Source of the DNA: Nitrospirota bacterium
GTDB lineage: Bacteria; Nitrospirota; Thermodesulfovibrionia; Thermodesulfovibrionales; Dissulfurispiraceae
Length of the DNA stretch: 64,000 bases
Assembly (NCBI GenBank): GCA_015233365.1
Contig: JADFXU010000007.1
Coordinates: 1 to 64,000 of the forward strand
Direction of reading: 5' to 3'
The notes under the pieces are model-generated. The model was not told where the DNA came from. It worked only from the letters and a program-made list of their open reading frames with translations, and did no database searches. The position numbers and the translations under genes were made by a program. Shown here piece after piece: positions 35,619-44,403 of the stretch; the first letter of the stretch is position 1; each line of letters starts with the position of its first letter.

Positions 35619-36398
35619 ATGGGAAAAACAATTGTGATCGCCAATCAAAAAGGCGGGGTTGGGAAAACAACCACGACCGTCAACTTGTCGGCCTCTCTTG
35701 CCCTTGCAGAAAAGGATATTCTCGTCATTGATACAGACCCCCAGGGCAATCTGACCAGCGGGCTGGGAATAAACCGCGACAATCTCCAAAAGAGTCTTTA
35801 CGACGTCTACGCGGGCAGGGGAACGCTGGAAGAGACGATCATCGGGACTGCGGTGCCGCATCTGTATATTGTCCCTTCCACCATAGATCTGCTCGGCGCT
35901 GAAATAGAATTGGTGCAAAAGGACGGACGTGAAAGAATCCTGTCCGGTCAGATCGCACCTATAAAGCATAAGTACAAGTACATCTTCATCGACTGCCCCC
36001 CGTCGCTCGGCCTCCTCACACTTAACGGGCTTGTCGCGGCTGATTCCGTGATAGTGCCTGTGCAGTGCGAGTATTATTCCCTCGAAGGTCTCGGCCTGCT
36101 CTCAAGAACGCTCAAACTGATACAGGGATCGTTCAATCCGTCGCTTGATATAGAGGGCATACTGCTCACCATGTTCGACGCCAGGAATACACTCTCGCAT
36201 CAAGTAGTTAGTGAGGTCAGGAGATTCTTTAACGAGAAGGTATATAACACCCTGATACCACGGAACGTCACGCTCAGCGAGGCCCCGAGCCACGGCATGC
36301 CGGCGATACTCTATGATGTGCGGTCTAAAGGCGCCCAGAGCTATCTATCACTTGCAAAGGAGATGTTGAATGAAAACGGCATTAGGCAGGGGGCTTGA
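35619..36398 (+). CDS. parA: Chromosome-partitioning ATPase ParA (Soj)
   Basis: 259 residues. Deviant Walker A KGGVGKTTT at the N-terminus with the signature Lys, Walker A' DTDPQGN, and Walker B FIDCPPSLG. There is no N-terminal HTH, so it is the chromosomal Soj type (ParA Ib-like). It moves the ParB-parS complex over the nucleoid. It overlaps parB by 29 bases. The parAB pair lies about 15 kb from dnaA, the usual origin-proximal place. Confidence 0.96.
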   Translation: MGKTIVIANQKGGVGKTTTTVNLSASLALAEKDILVIDTDPQGNLTSGLGINRDNLQKSLYDVYAGRGTLEETIIGTAVPHLYIVPSTIDLLGAEIELVQKDGRERILSGQIAPIKHKYKYIFIDCPPSLGLLTLNGLVAADSVIVPVQCEYYSLEGLGLLSRTLKLIQGSFNPSLDIEGILLTMFDARNTLSHQVVSEVRRFFNEKVYNTLIPRNVTLSEAPSHGMPAILYDVRSKGAQSYLSLAKEMLNENGIRQGA

Positions 36399-37212
36399 AG
36401 CACTGCTCCCGGAAAAGGGCGACGAAGTAATCAAAATCGACATTGAGAAGATTCTGCCTAATGAGTACCAGCCGAGAAAGGTATTCAGGGACGATGCACT
36501 CCAGGACCTTTCCGCCTCCATCAAGGAAAAAGGAGTGCTCCAGCCGGTGCTGGTATCCAGGGTCGGAGACGGGACCTTCAAGCTGATTGCCGGTGAGAGG
36601 CGGTGGCGGGCCGCGCATCTGGCTGGACTGAGAAAGATACCGGCCCTCATTAAGGAGGTCTCTTCCCAGGACGCTATAGAAATGGCCCTCATAGAGAATA
36701 TTCAGCGTGAAGATCTCAATCCCATAGAAACCGCGGAGGCATTGAACCGCCTTTCCAGGGACTTTAATCTTACGCAGGAGACCCTGTCACAGCGTGTCGG
36801 CAAAGACCGCGCGACCGTTGCCAATTATCTGCGCATCCTCAAGCTGCCCGACGAGATAAAGGCCCTCGTTAACGACGGGAGCCTGTCAATGGGGCATGCC
36901 AAGGCGCTCCTTTCCATCGAAGGGAGACAGAAGCAAATCGAAGCAGCAAGGAATATTGTAAACCGGGGATTGAGTGTGAGGGAGACCGAGGCCCTGTGCA
37001 AGAAATTGTCCGGGTCAGCCGGGTCGGGCGAATCCAAGGTAAAAAAGAAGCCGGTCAAACTCCCGGAAGTGGCAGACCTCGAAGACAGGCTTACACAGGC
37101 CTTCGGCACTAAAGTGAGAATATATCACAAAGACAAGAAGGGGAAGATAGAGATCGAATACTATTCCCTGGAAGAACTCGACAGATTGCTGGAACAGCTG
37201 CTGCAGGAGTAA
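36370..37212 (+). CDS. parB: Chromosome-partitioning CTPase ParB (Spo0J)
   Basis: 280 residues. It begins with the typical MKTALGRGLEALLP. The ParB/Srx N-domain binds CTP (GERRWRAAHLAGLRKIPALI), followed by the HTH region (LTQETLSQRVGKDRATVANYLRILKLP) for parS, a Lys-rich linker and a C-terminal dimerisation part (KGKIEIEYYSLEELDRLLEQLL). I did not find a canonical parS (TGTTTCACGTGAAACA) in the window. Confidence 0.96.
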   Translation: MKTALGRGLEALLPEKGDEVIKIDIEKILPNEYQPRKVFRDDALQDLSASIKEKGVLQPVLVSRVGDGTFKLIAGERRWRAAHLAGLRKIPALIKEVSSQDAIEMALIENIQREDLNPIETAEALNRLSRDFNLTQETLSQRVGKDRATVANYLRILKLPDEIKALVNDGSLSMGHAKALLSIEGRQKQIEAARNIVNRGLSVRETEALCKKLSGSAGSGESKVKKKPVKLPEVADLEDRLTQAFGTKVRIYHKDKKGKIEIEYYSLEELDRLLEQLLQE

Positions 37213-37220
37213 CCTTCGGC

Positions 37221-37604
37221 TTATATCAATATCCTGGATATGGATATCATCAGCTCTTCAGTAGTGCCGAGTTTTGAAAATATAAAGTTGTCCCCTGCTA
37301 TGCCTTTCATGTCCCTGACATCCTCTTCATTTGCAAGGGCTGTGAGGAATGCTATCACTATGTCCTTTGTGTCTTTATTTCCCTTCAGTGCAGCAGCCAC
37401 AGTCATTCCGTCCATTTCAGGCATTAAAATATCAAGCAGAATAAGGTCCGGTTTGTTTTCTTTTGCAAGTTTCATAACGTCATTCGGATTTGTTGTCGTC
37501 AACACCTCAAAAGGCCCTCTTTTTTCTAGGTTCAATTTCAAGAGCGTGCAAAAGTTGGTTTCGTCATCAACTAACAATATCTTCTTTAAGTGTTTTTCTT
37601 GCAT
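37221..37604 (-). CDS. Single-domain response regulator (CheY-like)
   Basis: 127 residues, receiver domain only. Acidic pair DDE near the start; phospho-acceptor Asp in LILLDILMPEMDG; Thr in FLTA; Lys in FIFSKLG, where the usual KP is KL. No output domain. The GGAGGT before its ATG is strong. It follows a soluble histidine kinase gene by 48 bp, so the two are likely a phosphorelay pair. Confidence 0.92.
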   Translation of the reverse strand: MQEKHLKKILLVDDETNFCTLLKLNLEKRGPFEVLTTTNPNDVMKLAKENKPDLILLDILMPEMDGMTVAAALKGNKDTKDIVIAFLTALANEEDVRDMKGIAGDNFIFSKLGTTEELMISISRILI

Positions 37605-37652
37605 CTTACCTCCAAGGTAAATGCTTATAAAAAACCTTACCTGCTTTTGGTT

Positions 37653-38546
37653 TCATTCTGCAACCCCTTCTTTTATTTCATTCACATGACATGGCAGCTC
37701 AATAATTACACCTGTGCCCCCGCCGGGTTTATTTTCTATTTTTATGTCACCCTTATGTTTTTGGATAATGCCTTTAACAACAGACAGCCCGAGCCCGGTC
37801 CCGCCGGATTTCTTTCTGGTGGTATAGAAAGGATCGAAAATTCTTTGCTTGTCTTCGTCCGAAATTCCGTGGCCGGTATCTGTAATTACGATCCGTACAA
37901 TTTTCCTGTTATGGATATTTTTGGCGCTTTCAGCAGCTATAGTGATGGCGCCGCCCTCAGGCATTGCCTCCGCAGCATTCGTCAGCAGGTTGATAAACAC
38001 CTGTTTCATCTGATTGGGGTCAACTTTTACCATCGGCAAACCATGTGAAAAGTCTCTGGCGATTCTTATCTGTTTAAGGCTGAATATGTGATCGACAAAA
38101 GACAATGTTTCATCTATGACCATGGCCAGGTCTATTTCCTCAAGTGCAGGCGCGCTTTCTCTTGAAAAAGTCAGCAGGTCTTTGGTTATTTTGCTTGCCC
38201 TGAAAACCGCGTCTTTCATCATGGCCAAAACATCGCCGACATCTTCCTTCAGCAATGAAATCTCGAGTAATTCTATCCCCTGGAGGATGATTGCGAGAGG
38301 GTTTTTTATTTCATGGGCGACCCCGGCAGACAATACACCAAGAGACGCCATTTTCTCATCCTGGATAAGCCGTGATTCCGCTGAGAGCAACCGCTCATAG
38401 CGTTTTTCGATTTCGAGCAACGCCTGCTGATCGCTCTCTTTTTCCTGTTGGTGTTCAGACCCCGCCTTTTTAAGTTCGGCGTTCTGCCGGCGCAACGCTG
38501 CCAATTCAGTTATAAGCTGCTCTTTCGTTTTATTAATGTCTTTCAT
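37653..38546 (-). CDS. Soluble histidine kinase
   Basis: 297 residues. N-terminal coiled coil (about 1-55) with no PAS or membrane segment; HisKA box SLGVLSAGVAHEIKNPLAII (phospho-His); HATPase N box NLLTNAAEAM, G1 DTGHGIS, G2 GGTGLGLSVVKGII. It lacks an input domain, so the coiled coil probably receives the signal from a partner. NtrB-like in the kinase core. It is divergent from a sigma-54 activator that has no receiver domain, so the receiver protein downstream is its obvious target. Confidence 0.92.
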   Translation of the reverse strand: MKDINKTKEQLITELAALRRQNAELKKAGSEHQQEKESDQQALLEIEKRYERLLSAESRLIQDEKMASLGVLSAGVAHEIKNPLAIILQGIELLEISLLKEDVGDVLAMMKDAVFRASKITKDLLTFSRESAPALEEIDLAMVIDETLSFVDHIFSLKQIRIARDFSHGLPMVKVDPNQMKQVFINLLTNAAEAMPEGGAITIAAESAKNIHNRKIVRIVITDTGHGISDEDKQRIFDPFYTTRKKSGGTGLGLSVVKGIIQKHKGDIKIENKPGGGTGVIIELPCHVNEIKEGVAE

Positions 38547-38726
38547 GTAAACACCGAAACAGTTTAATGTCAGGCGCCTCTGTTACTAGTTTGCAAGGAT
38601 TTTACAGGAATTGCAACAATCATCCCTGGCCCCCCGGATCTGCGCACAATAACTGTTTCGGGAAACTTTATTTCAACAGCAAACTTTTTTGTGCTTTTGT
38701 CTGTAATTATATTATCATGGATTGTA

Positions 38727-39848
38727 ATGGACAACAGCGATTTATTAAGCGAAATAAAGGAATTGCGGGAACGCCTGAGAAACCTGGAACTATCGGAAGA
38801 AAAGCGGATATCTGCAGAGGACCGGTTGCAGGTTTCTGAACCCGAAAAGTTTGAGCGTGAACAGGGAAAGCCCGGCGTGGAGGCGGAACTCTCTCTCGGG
38901 CAGATGCTGGGCACGAGCGGCAAAATGAGGGAGATAATCGAACAGATACGCCGGATCGCAAAGACGGATTTTACTGTCCTGCTCCAGGGGGAAACAGGAG
39001 TAGGAAAGTCATTTGTTGCAGGCATAATCCATAAGTTAAGTCCGCGCGCCAATAATCCATTCATAAAAATTGATATCGGGACCATACCCGAGACCCTCCT
39101 GGAAAGCGAACTTTTCGGATATGAGAAAGGCGCCTTCACAGGAGCCGACAAAAAAAGAAAAGGCATATTCGAGCTTGCCGCTGACGGCGGGACCGTATTC
39201 ATTGATGAACTCGAAAACATGACTCCATATGCTCAAAGCAGGTTCCTGACAGTCATCGAGGAAAAAAAATTTCATCCGCTGGGAAGCTCGGAAACAAGGG
39301 ACATAGATGTACGCATAATCTCCGCTACAAACAAGGAAATAAAAGAGGCCCTGGCAGGGAAGACCATCAGGAAGGACCTGTTTTACCGTCTGAGTGAATT
39401 TATCGTAACCATTCCTCCATTGAGAGAGCGGGTTGACGACATCCCATTTCTTGCGCAGAAATTTCTGGCTGAAGCTGAAGTCAAACTGAATGCCCCGGTG
39501 AAAAAATTCAGTGAAGAAATATTTGAAGTCCTCAAGAGGTATCCATGGCCGGGAAATGTCAGGGAATTAAGAAATATTGTTATGAGGAGGGCTGTGCTCA
39601 TGTCCCAGATCCATTCAATAAAGCCCGGTGACATGGAATTCTTGCTCGCTGACACGCAGGGGAGCACAGAATCTTTCGATCTGTTGCCGCTCAAGGAACT
39701 TACCACCATGGCTGTCAGAGATGTTGAAAAAAAGGCGATAAGAAAGGCATTGGAATTAACAAAGGGCAATAAGTCGAAAGCTGCGTCGCTTCTTCAGATA
39801 AATTACAAGACGCTCCTTATAAAGATCCAGGAATACAATTTATCATAA
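38727..39848 (+). CDS. Sigma-54-dependent activator without a sensor domain (Fis family)
   Basis: 373 residues from MDNSDLL. A short coiled coil (about 1-55) replaces the usual receiver or PAS. AAA+ domain: Walker A GETGVGKS, intact GAFTGA loop, Walker B VFIDELEN, arginine finger region FRKDLFYRLSEF-like (IRKDLFYRLSEF). Fis-type HTH ends the protein (NKSKAASLLQINYKTLLIKI). With no regulatory domain it resembles PspF and may be controlled by a binding partner or by its amount. The first gene downstream has a sigma-54 promoter with two matched palindromes, a likely target. The start lacks a strong ribosome-binding site. Confidence 0.92.
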   Translation: MDNSDLLSEIKELRERLRNLELSEEKRISAEDRLQVSEPEKFEREQGKPGVEAELSLGQMLGTSGKMREIIEQIRRIAKTDFTVLLQGETGVGKSFVAGIIHKLSPRANNPFIKIDIGTIPETLLESELFGYEKGAFTGADKKRKGIFELAADGGTVFIDELENMTPYAQSRFLTVIEEKKFHPLGSSETRDIDVRIISATNKEIKEALAGKTIRKDLFYRLSEFIVTIPPLRERVDDIPFLAQKFLAEAEVKLNAPVKKFSEEIFEVLKRYPWPGNVRELRNIVMRRAVLMSQIHSIKPGDMEFLLADTQGSTESFDLLPLKELTTMAVRDVEKKAIRKALELTKGNKSKAASLLQINYKTLLIKIQEYNLS

Positions 39849-39874
39849 GGGTCGCAGACCCTGAAATCCCTTTT

Positions 39875-39913
39875 TATGGTTTCTGCACCATAAATTATGG
39901 GGTCAATCCCATA
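39875..39913 (+). promoter_or_regulatory. Two tandem 18-bp palindromes (TATGG-N8-CCATA), likely activator sites
   Basis: TATGGTTTCTGCACCATA (39875-39892) and TATGGGGTCAATCCCATA (39896-39913) share both arms and differ in the centre. Their centres are exactly 21 bp apart, two helical turns, and they lie 52-91 bp before the -24 element. This is the layout of paired upstream activating sequences for a dimeric Fis-type activator. Confidence 0.7.
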
Positions 39914-39965
39914 GTTTCCACGAGGTCCTGCTTTAAATATTCTTTAGATTCAAAAGCCCTTCAGT

Positions 39966-39980
39966 TGGCACTGTTCTTGT
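39966..39980 (+). promoter_or_regulatory. Sigma-54 promoter
   Basis: TGGCAC (39966-39971), five bases, TTGT (39977-39980), 88 bp before the ATG of the small Gly/Met-rich gene. One base off the -12 consensus. Confidence 0.75.
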
Positions 39981-40067
39981 AATACTAATTTTCAAACGAT
40001 GCAACAAATAGCGGTTTTTGGAATCTGTTATCAATAATATCAAACTGTTTTACAAGGAGGACATTTT

Positions 40068-40304
40068 ATGAGCGGAGGAATCGGGGGTATCGGCGGTGCG
40101 GGTAATATGGGCATGTCCCAGATGTCATCAGTGGCCCAGACTAACACAGATATGACAACGTTGAGCATACACAAGAAAAAACATCACGGAGAGGACAACT
40201 CATTTGCTGCCCAGCTCATCACCCTCAATACCCAAAATGCACATGGCGTTCAGTCCGCGTCCGGTGGAGGGGCAGTTGGGATGAACGTAAATAAGTTCGT
40301 TTGA
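40068..40304 (+). CDS. Small Gly/Met/Ser-rich protein, sigma-54 controlled
   Basis: 78 residues: MSGGIGGIGGAGNMGMSQMSS, a charged patch (IHKKKHHGEDNSF), then QLITLNTQNAHG and a Gly-rich tail. No signal peptide, no membrane helix, no Cys. A strong AAGGAGG ribosome-binding site and a dedicated sigma-54 promoter indicate a real, well-expressed gene. Family unknown. Like the His-rich protein at 23.7 kb, it is a low-complexity orphan under sigma-54, so both may serve the same surface, export or motility-related process; that link is inference. Confidence 0.75.
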   Translation: MSGGIGGIGGAGNMGMSQMSSVAQTNTDMTTLSIHKKKHHGEDNSFAAQLITLNTQNAHGVQSASGGGAVGMNVNKFV

Positions 40305-40350
40305 TTATCGGCACAGTAAGTATAAGCGCAATGTCGTATGGCCTTCGGGG

Positions 40351-40375
40351 GTCACGGTTTTTTTACAACCGTGAC
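40351..40375. terminator. Hairpin between convergent genes
   Basis: GTCACGGTT and AACCGTGAC enclose a T-rich loop; the right arm overlaps the end of the SGNH-hydrolase gene. Confidence 0.55.
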
Positions 40376-40908
40376 TTCAAATAGTCATCAACTGCTGACG
40401 ACCACGCCTTGTATCCTTTGTCGCTCACGTGGACACCGTCGTCGAGCAGGTACTCTTTTTTCGGTTCGGACCCAGGGCTCATAAAGATAGAGTACAAGTC
40501 GAGGTATTCCGCCTTGAAGTCTTTCGCCATCTGTTTCAGCGATTCATTGAGTTGCCTTATAATCGTGCCGTCGATCCATGGGATTCTTACCGGTAAAATG
40601 CTCTGTATCACTAACTTCGACCCGCTGAAAGAAGCGGCTATGGCCCTGATAACTTCCCTGTAGACCGCAATTATTTCGTAGTCTTCCATCGCTATATTAT
40701 TGATGCCTGTCATGACAAAAATAAAGTCAGGATTGCGGCCGCCTTTTTGTATGGCAGGAATGATTCTGTCCAAGCGCACCAAAAGACCTTCAACCGTCTC
40801 ACCTGAGACGCCCAGATTCAAGACATCACAGGCCGGGAAAGAACTCTGCCAATCGAAAAATTCTGTTAACGAATCGCCAATGAATACAAGAAGTTTTTTG
40901 TCGGGCAT
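40363..40908 (-). CDS. SGNH/GDSL-family hydrolase
   Basis: 181 residues. Block I GDSLTEFF (nucleophile Ser), block II GVSGET (Gly), block III MTGINN (Asn), block V DDGVHVSDKGY (Asp and His of the triad). No signal peptide, so it should act in the cytoplasm. Such enzymes are esterases, lysophospholipases or acetylhydrolases; the substrate is not apparent. It lies downstream of ftsH on the same strand, with a 30-bp gap. Confidence 0.9.
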   Translation of the reverse strand: MPDKKLLVFIGDSLTEFFDWQSSFPACDVLNLGVSGETVEGLLVRLDRIIPAIQKGGRNPDFIFVMTGINNIAMEDYEIIAVYREVIRAIAASFSGSKLVIQSILPVRIPWIDGTIIRQLNESLKQMAKDFKAEYLDLYSIFMSPGSEPKKEYLLDDGVHVSDKGYKAWSSAVDDYLKSRL

Positions 40909-40938
40909 TATTGAATCTCCAATTCGTGTTTATCTGTT

Positions 40939-42876
40939 CTACAGGTGTTCCGGCGGTGTTCCGGGCTGGCACCCCGTGGTCTTTGATTCCTGTATTATGC
41001 GTCCCACCGCATTTCTGTCCAGGGTTTCTTCCTGTATAAGGGCTTCGGCAAGGCAATCAAGCGTGTGGCGGTTGTTCTTCAATATCTCCTCTGTCTTGGC
41101 CTCAGCATCGATCATCAACTGCCGTATTTCCTGGTCCATGACCCAGGCCATCTGTTCGCTGTACCGTTTCGGCATAGCAAGCTCCTTTCCCAAAAAGGGG
41201 TGCTCTTCTCCCCTGCCGAGCGATACGGGACCGACCTTGTCGCTCATTCCCCACTGTGCAACCATTTTTTCGGCAATCGCAGTGGCTTCCTTGAGATCGT
41301 TTTGCGCGCCGCTGCTCGTATCGTTGAAGACGAGCCTTTCCGCACCCATTCCGGCGAGAGCCACGCTCAGCCTGTTCATGAGATATGTCTTGGGATAATA
41401 ATGCCTGTCCTCCTCAGGCAGCAATTGTGTTACCCCCATTGCCATTCCCCTCGGAATAATACTCACTTTATGAATGGGATCGGTGTTGGGGAGTTCCCAT
41501 GCAACGAGCGTGTGCCCGGCTTCGTGGTAAGCGGTAATCCGTTTTTCCGTCTCACTTATAGGTTCACCTCTTATGACGCCCATCAGGACAATGTCCCTTG
41601 CCTCTTCAAAGTCGGCCATTGTTACCTTCTCGCGGTTTCTTCTTATAGCAATAAGCGCGGCCTCATTCGCCAGGTTTTCCAGATCTGCGCCTGTCATGCC
41701 GGGCGTGCCTCTTGCGACGCTGTCGAGATCAACATCGTCGGCCAGGACTTTTCCCCTAACATGCACTTCGAGAATACCCTTGCGCTCTTTCAACCCAGGC
41801 CGGTCGATCATGATATGGCGGTCAAACCTTCCGGGCCGGAGCAGGGCAGGATCGAGGACATCGGGCCTGTTGGTCGCAGCCATAACTATTACTTCCTCAT
41901 GAGGGTCAAATCCGTCCATTTCGCTAAGCAGTTGATTGAGTGTCTGCTCCCTTTCATCGTGCCCTCCTCCAAAGCCGGTCCCCCGGGTGCGTCCGACTGC
42001 ATCGATCTCATCGATGAAAATGATACTGGGCTGATTTTCTTTCGCCTTCTTGAACATGTCTCTCACGCGGGACGCCCCCACTCCGACAAACATCTCTATA
42101 AACTCCGAAGCGCTTATATTGAAGAAAGGGACCCCGGCTTCACCAGCCACCGCACGCGCCAGCAGAGTCTTTCCGGTGCCTGGATATCCTGCCAGCAGAA
42201 CACCTTTCGGGATTTTGGCGCCAAGTCTTTTGTATTTCTCAGGGTTTTTCAGAAACTCGATGGTTTCCTGCAGTTCCTGCTTCACATTGTCCATGCCGGC
42301 GACATCTTTAAACGTAGTGGTCGGTCTCTTTACATCATACAGTTTGGCCTTGCTCGCCCCGAAACTGAAAAGACCGCCGGGCCCCCCCTGCATCTGCTGG
42401 CTGCGCTTCATCAGCATTATCCAGAAACCTACTATGAGCAGGAGCGGAAGAAGACTGATGAGAAATTGGCCCCAGAATGAGGTCTTTTCAAGGGAAATTA
42501 CGTTTATTATGACCTTTTTGTCCCGGAGCCTGGCAATCAGCCCCTCTCCCTGAAAAGGGGGCAGGGAGGTCTGGAAATTCCTGACCTGGGCAGTTTTCTT
42601 ATCCTCAGGGAGCTGGATGGAAACCGCTTTATTGAATTCTCCAGTTACATCGAGGCCTTTTATTGTAACTGACTTTACATTGTCGGCATCCAGTTGTTCC
42701 ATAAACTGGGTGTAATTGACAGGATATTGTTCCTGCCCCTTCTGACCAACGACCCCGAGAAATCTCCCCCAGTAGATCATGACACCGATAATCACCAGCA
42801 AAGCTACCGCCATCCTCCATTGGGGATTTTTGAATCTCTGGGTCAAGTTTTCCTTATCAGGGGATTTGTCAGCCAT
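40939..42876 (-). CDS. ftsH: ATP-dependent membrane zinc protease FtsH
   Basis: 645 residues. TM1 (about 24-42), a periplasmic domain, TM2 (about 125-145), AAA+ module (Walker A GYPGTGKT, Walker [12 protein letters not shown], second region of homology [20 protein letters not shown]) and M41 protease with HEAGH and the third zinc ligand Asp in [12 protein letters not shown]. It degrades misfolded membrane proteins and regulators such as LpxC. The start at 42876 (MADKSP) has GGAAGG six bases upstream; the track ATG lies six bases earlier inside that site. Confidence 0.97.
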   Translation of the reverse strand: MADKSPDKENLTQRFKNPQWRMAVALLVIIGVMIYWGRFLGVVGQKGQEQYPVNYTQFMEQLDADNVKSVTIKGLDVTGEFNKAVSIQLPEDKKTAQVRNFQTSLPPFQGEGLIARLRDKKVIINVISLEKTSFWGQFLISLLPLLLIVGFWIMLMKRSQQMQGGPGGLFSFGASKAKLYDVKRPTTTFKDVAGMDNVKQELQETIEFLKNPEKYKRLGAKIPKGVLLAGYPGTGKTLLARAVAGEAGVPFFNISASEFIEMFVGVGASRVRDMFKKAKENQPSIIFIDEIDAVGRTRGTGFGGGHDEREQTLNQLLSEMDGFDPHEEVIVMAATNRPDVLDPALLRPGRFDRHIMIDRPGLKERKGILEVHVRGKVLADDVDLDSVARGTPGMTGADLENLANEAALIAIRRNREKVTMADFEEARDIVLMGVIRGEPISETEKRITAYHEAGHTLVAWELPNTDPIHKVSIIPRGMAMGVTQLLPEEDRHYYPKTYLMNRLSVALAGMGAERLVFNDTSSGAQNDLKEATAIAEKMVAQWGMSDKVGPVSLGRGEEHPFLGKELAMPKRYSEQMAWVMDQEIRQLMIDAEAKTEEILKNNRHTLDCLAEALIQEETLDRNAVGRIIQESKTTGCQPGTPPEHL

Positions 42877-42915
42877 GTTCATCCTTCCCTATTATCTTAA
42901 ACCACTAACGGCAAT

Positions 42916-42944
42916 ATAGTATCATGATTTACAGGGAAGGGCAA
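42916..42944 (-). promoter_or_regulatory. Promoter of ftsH
   Basis: Minus strand: TTGCCC (42939-42944), 17-bp spacer, TACTAT (42916-42921), 39 bp before the ftsH ATG. Confidence 0.55.
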
Positions 42945-42972
42945 CGTAGGTTAAAAATGGTACAATTAAGTG

Positions 42973-44403
42973 ATGCAAATTCTCGTTATAAATACCAATT
43001 CTCATACAGTGCCCGTGCCGGTCATGCCTTTAGGGGCGTGTCTCGTCGCAGACGCGGCAGCATCGGCAGGACAAACGGTCCGGTTTCTGGATTTAATGTT
43101 CGCAAAGAATCCCCGGAAGGCACTCACACAGGAGTTGGCGGCATTCCCTCCTGATGCCATCGGCCTTTCAGTGCGTAATATTGACGGTAACGATATGCAA
43201 AGCCCCCTTTCTTTCATTGCCGATCTTCCGCCCCTGCTTGATACGATCCGTCTCTTGTCCCGGGCCCCGGTCATTCTTGGCGGCGCAGCAGTTGCGGTAA
43301 TGCCGGAAGAAATGATTTCTTATACAGGGGCGCCTTACGCAGTACTGGGTGATGCCGCGCGTGTTTTTCCCCTCTTGCTGGAGGCCGTGGCTGACAACCG
43401 CATCCCTGAGGAAATCCCGGGTGCAGCCTGGCTCGAAAACGGGAAAGTGAGGATAAACCCCTGCGCGCCATCACCGGATATGAGAACGCACTGTCCTGTT
43501 CCCGCCTACCGGCGCTGGATCAATGTGAATAAATATCTTTCACTACAAACCACCGCGCCCCTGCAGACCAAGCTCGGATGCCGGTTTAACTGTGTCTACT
43601 GTACTTACAGCCGGATTGAGGGAGGCAACTACAGCCTCTGCACCCCGGAAAGCGTGCGTGATGCCGTTCAGAACCTTGTTTCTCAAGGCTTCAGGGACAT
43701 TGAAATCGTCGATAATGTATTTAACGCCCCGTATGACCACGCAATGGAAGTATGCGAAGAACTTGCCGGGTCGCCATCCCCTGCGCGGTTGCAGAGCATG
43801 GAGCTGAACCCGCTCTTTGTTGATGATGCCCTCCTGCAGGCAATGGCAAAGGCCCGCTTCAACAGCATAGGGATAACAGTTGAGAGCGCTTCTGATAAGG
43901 CCCTCAAAGGCCTCGGGAAGAATTATTCTGCCCGTGAAGTTTATCATGCTGCGGAGGTTGTGGCCCGCCATGACCTTCCATGTCTCTGGATATTTATGCT
44001 CGGAGGACCGGGTGAAACAGAGGAAACGGTCAAAGAGACGCTCCGTTTTGCCGAAACCCGGATACGAAAGAACGACGTTGCCTACTTCAATCTTGGCATA
44101 CGCATTTATCCGGGAACAGAGCTGGAAATGATTGCGAGAAAACAGGGCCTGCTTTCGCTCTCCCGCCGGGAGATGCTTGAACCTGTTTTTTATGTTTCTC
44201 CTGAAATATCGTATTCGTGGCTTATTCTGCATATGAGAAAAACCATCTCTGCTCATATGAACTTTGTCTGCTCGGACACTTTGGGAATGCCTTCCCTCCC
44301 CGCTATTCAGCGCTTAGGCTATACGCTGGGTATCAGGCCCCCGCTGTGGCGGTACACCCGCCTTATTCGGAGCGGGCTCCGGCTGCTGGGACTCGCCGCG
44401 TGA
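42973..44403 (+). CDS. B12-binding-domain radical SAM protein paired with a type III PKS
   Basis: 476 residues. N-terminal cobalamin-binding-type Rossmann domain (about 1-140, without the DxHxxG base-on motif), then a radical SAM core with CRFNCVYC (CxxxCxxC, about residues 203-210) for the [4Fe-4S] cluster, and a C-terminal helical part. This architecture covers methylases and cyclases of lipids, hopanoids, porphyrins and antibiotics. Its stop overlaps the GTG of the polyketide synthase (GTGA), so the two are surely one operon and it probably modifies the PKS product or its starter. A TACAAT lies six bases before the ATG and no good ribosome-binding site is visible. Confidence 0.87.
   Translation: MQILVINTNSHTVPVPVMPLGACLVADAAASAGQTVRFLDLMFAKNPRKALTQELAAFPPDAIGLSVRNIDGNDMQSPLSFIADLPPLLDTIRLLSRAPVILGGAAVAVMPEEMISYTGAPYAVLGDAARVFPLLLEAVADNRIPEEIPGAAWLENGKVRINPCAPSPDMRTHCPVPAYRRWINVNKYLSLQTTAPLQTKLGCRFNCVYCTYSRIEGGNYSLCTPESVRDAVQNLVSQGFRDIEIVDNVFNAPYDHAMEVCEELAGSPSPARLQSMELNPLFVDDALLQAMAKARFNSIGITVESASDKALKGLGKNYSAREVYHAAEVVARHDLPCLWIFMLGGPGETEETVKETLRFAETRIRKNDVAYFNLGIRIYPGTELEMIARKQGLLSLSRREMLEPVFYVSPEISYSWLILHMRKTISAHMNFVCSDTLGMPSLPAIQRLGYTLGIRPPLWRYTRLIRSGLRLLGLAA

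Noticed and set aside
41065-42480. 471-aa plus-strand ORF
   Set aside because: It is antisense to ftsH, with composition typical of a shadow frame (many His, Cys and Arg).
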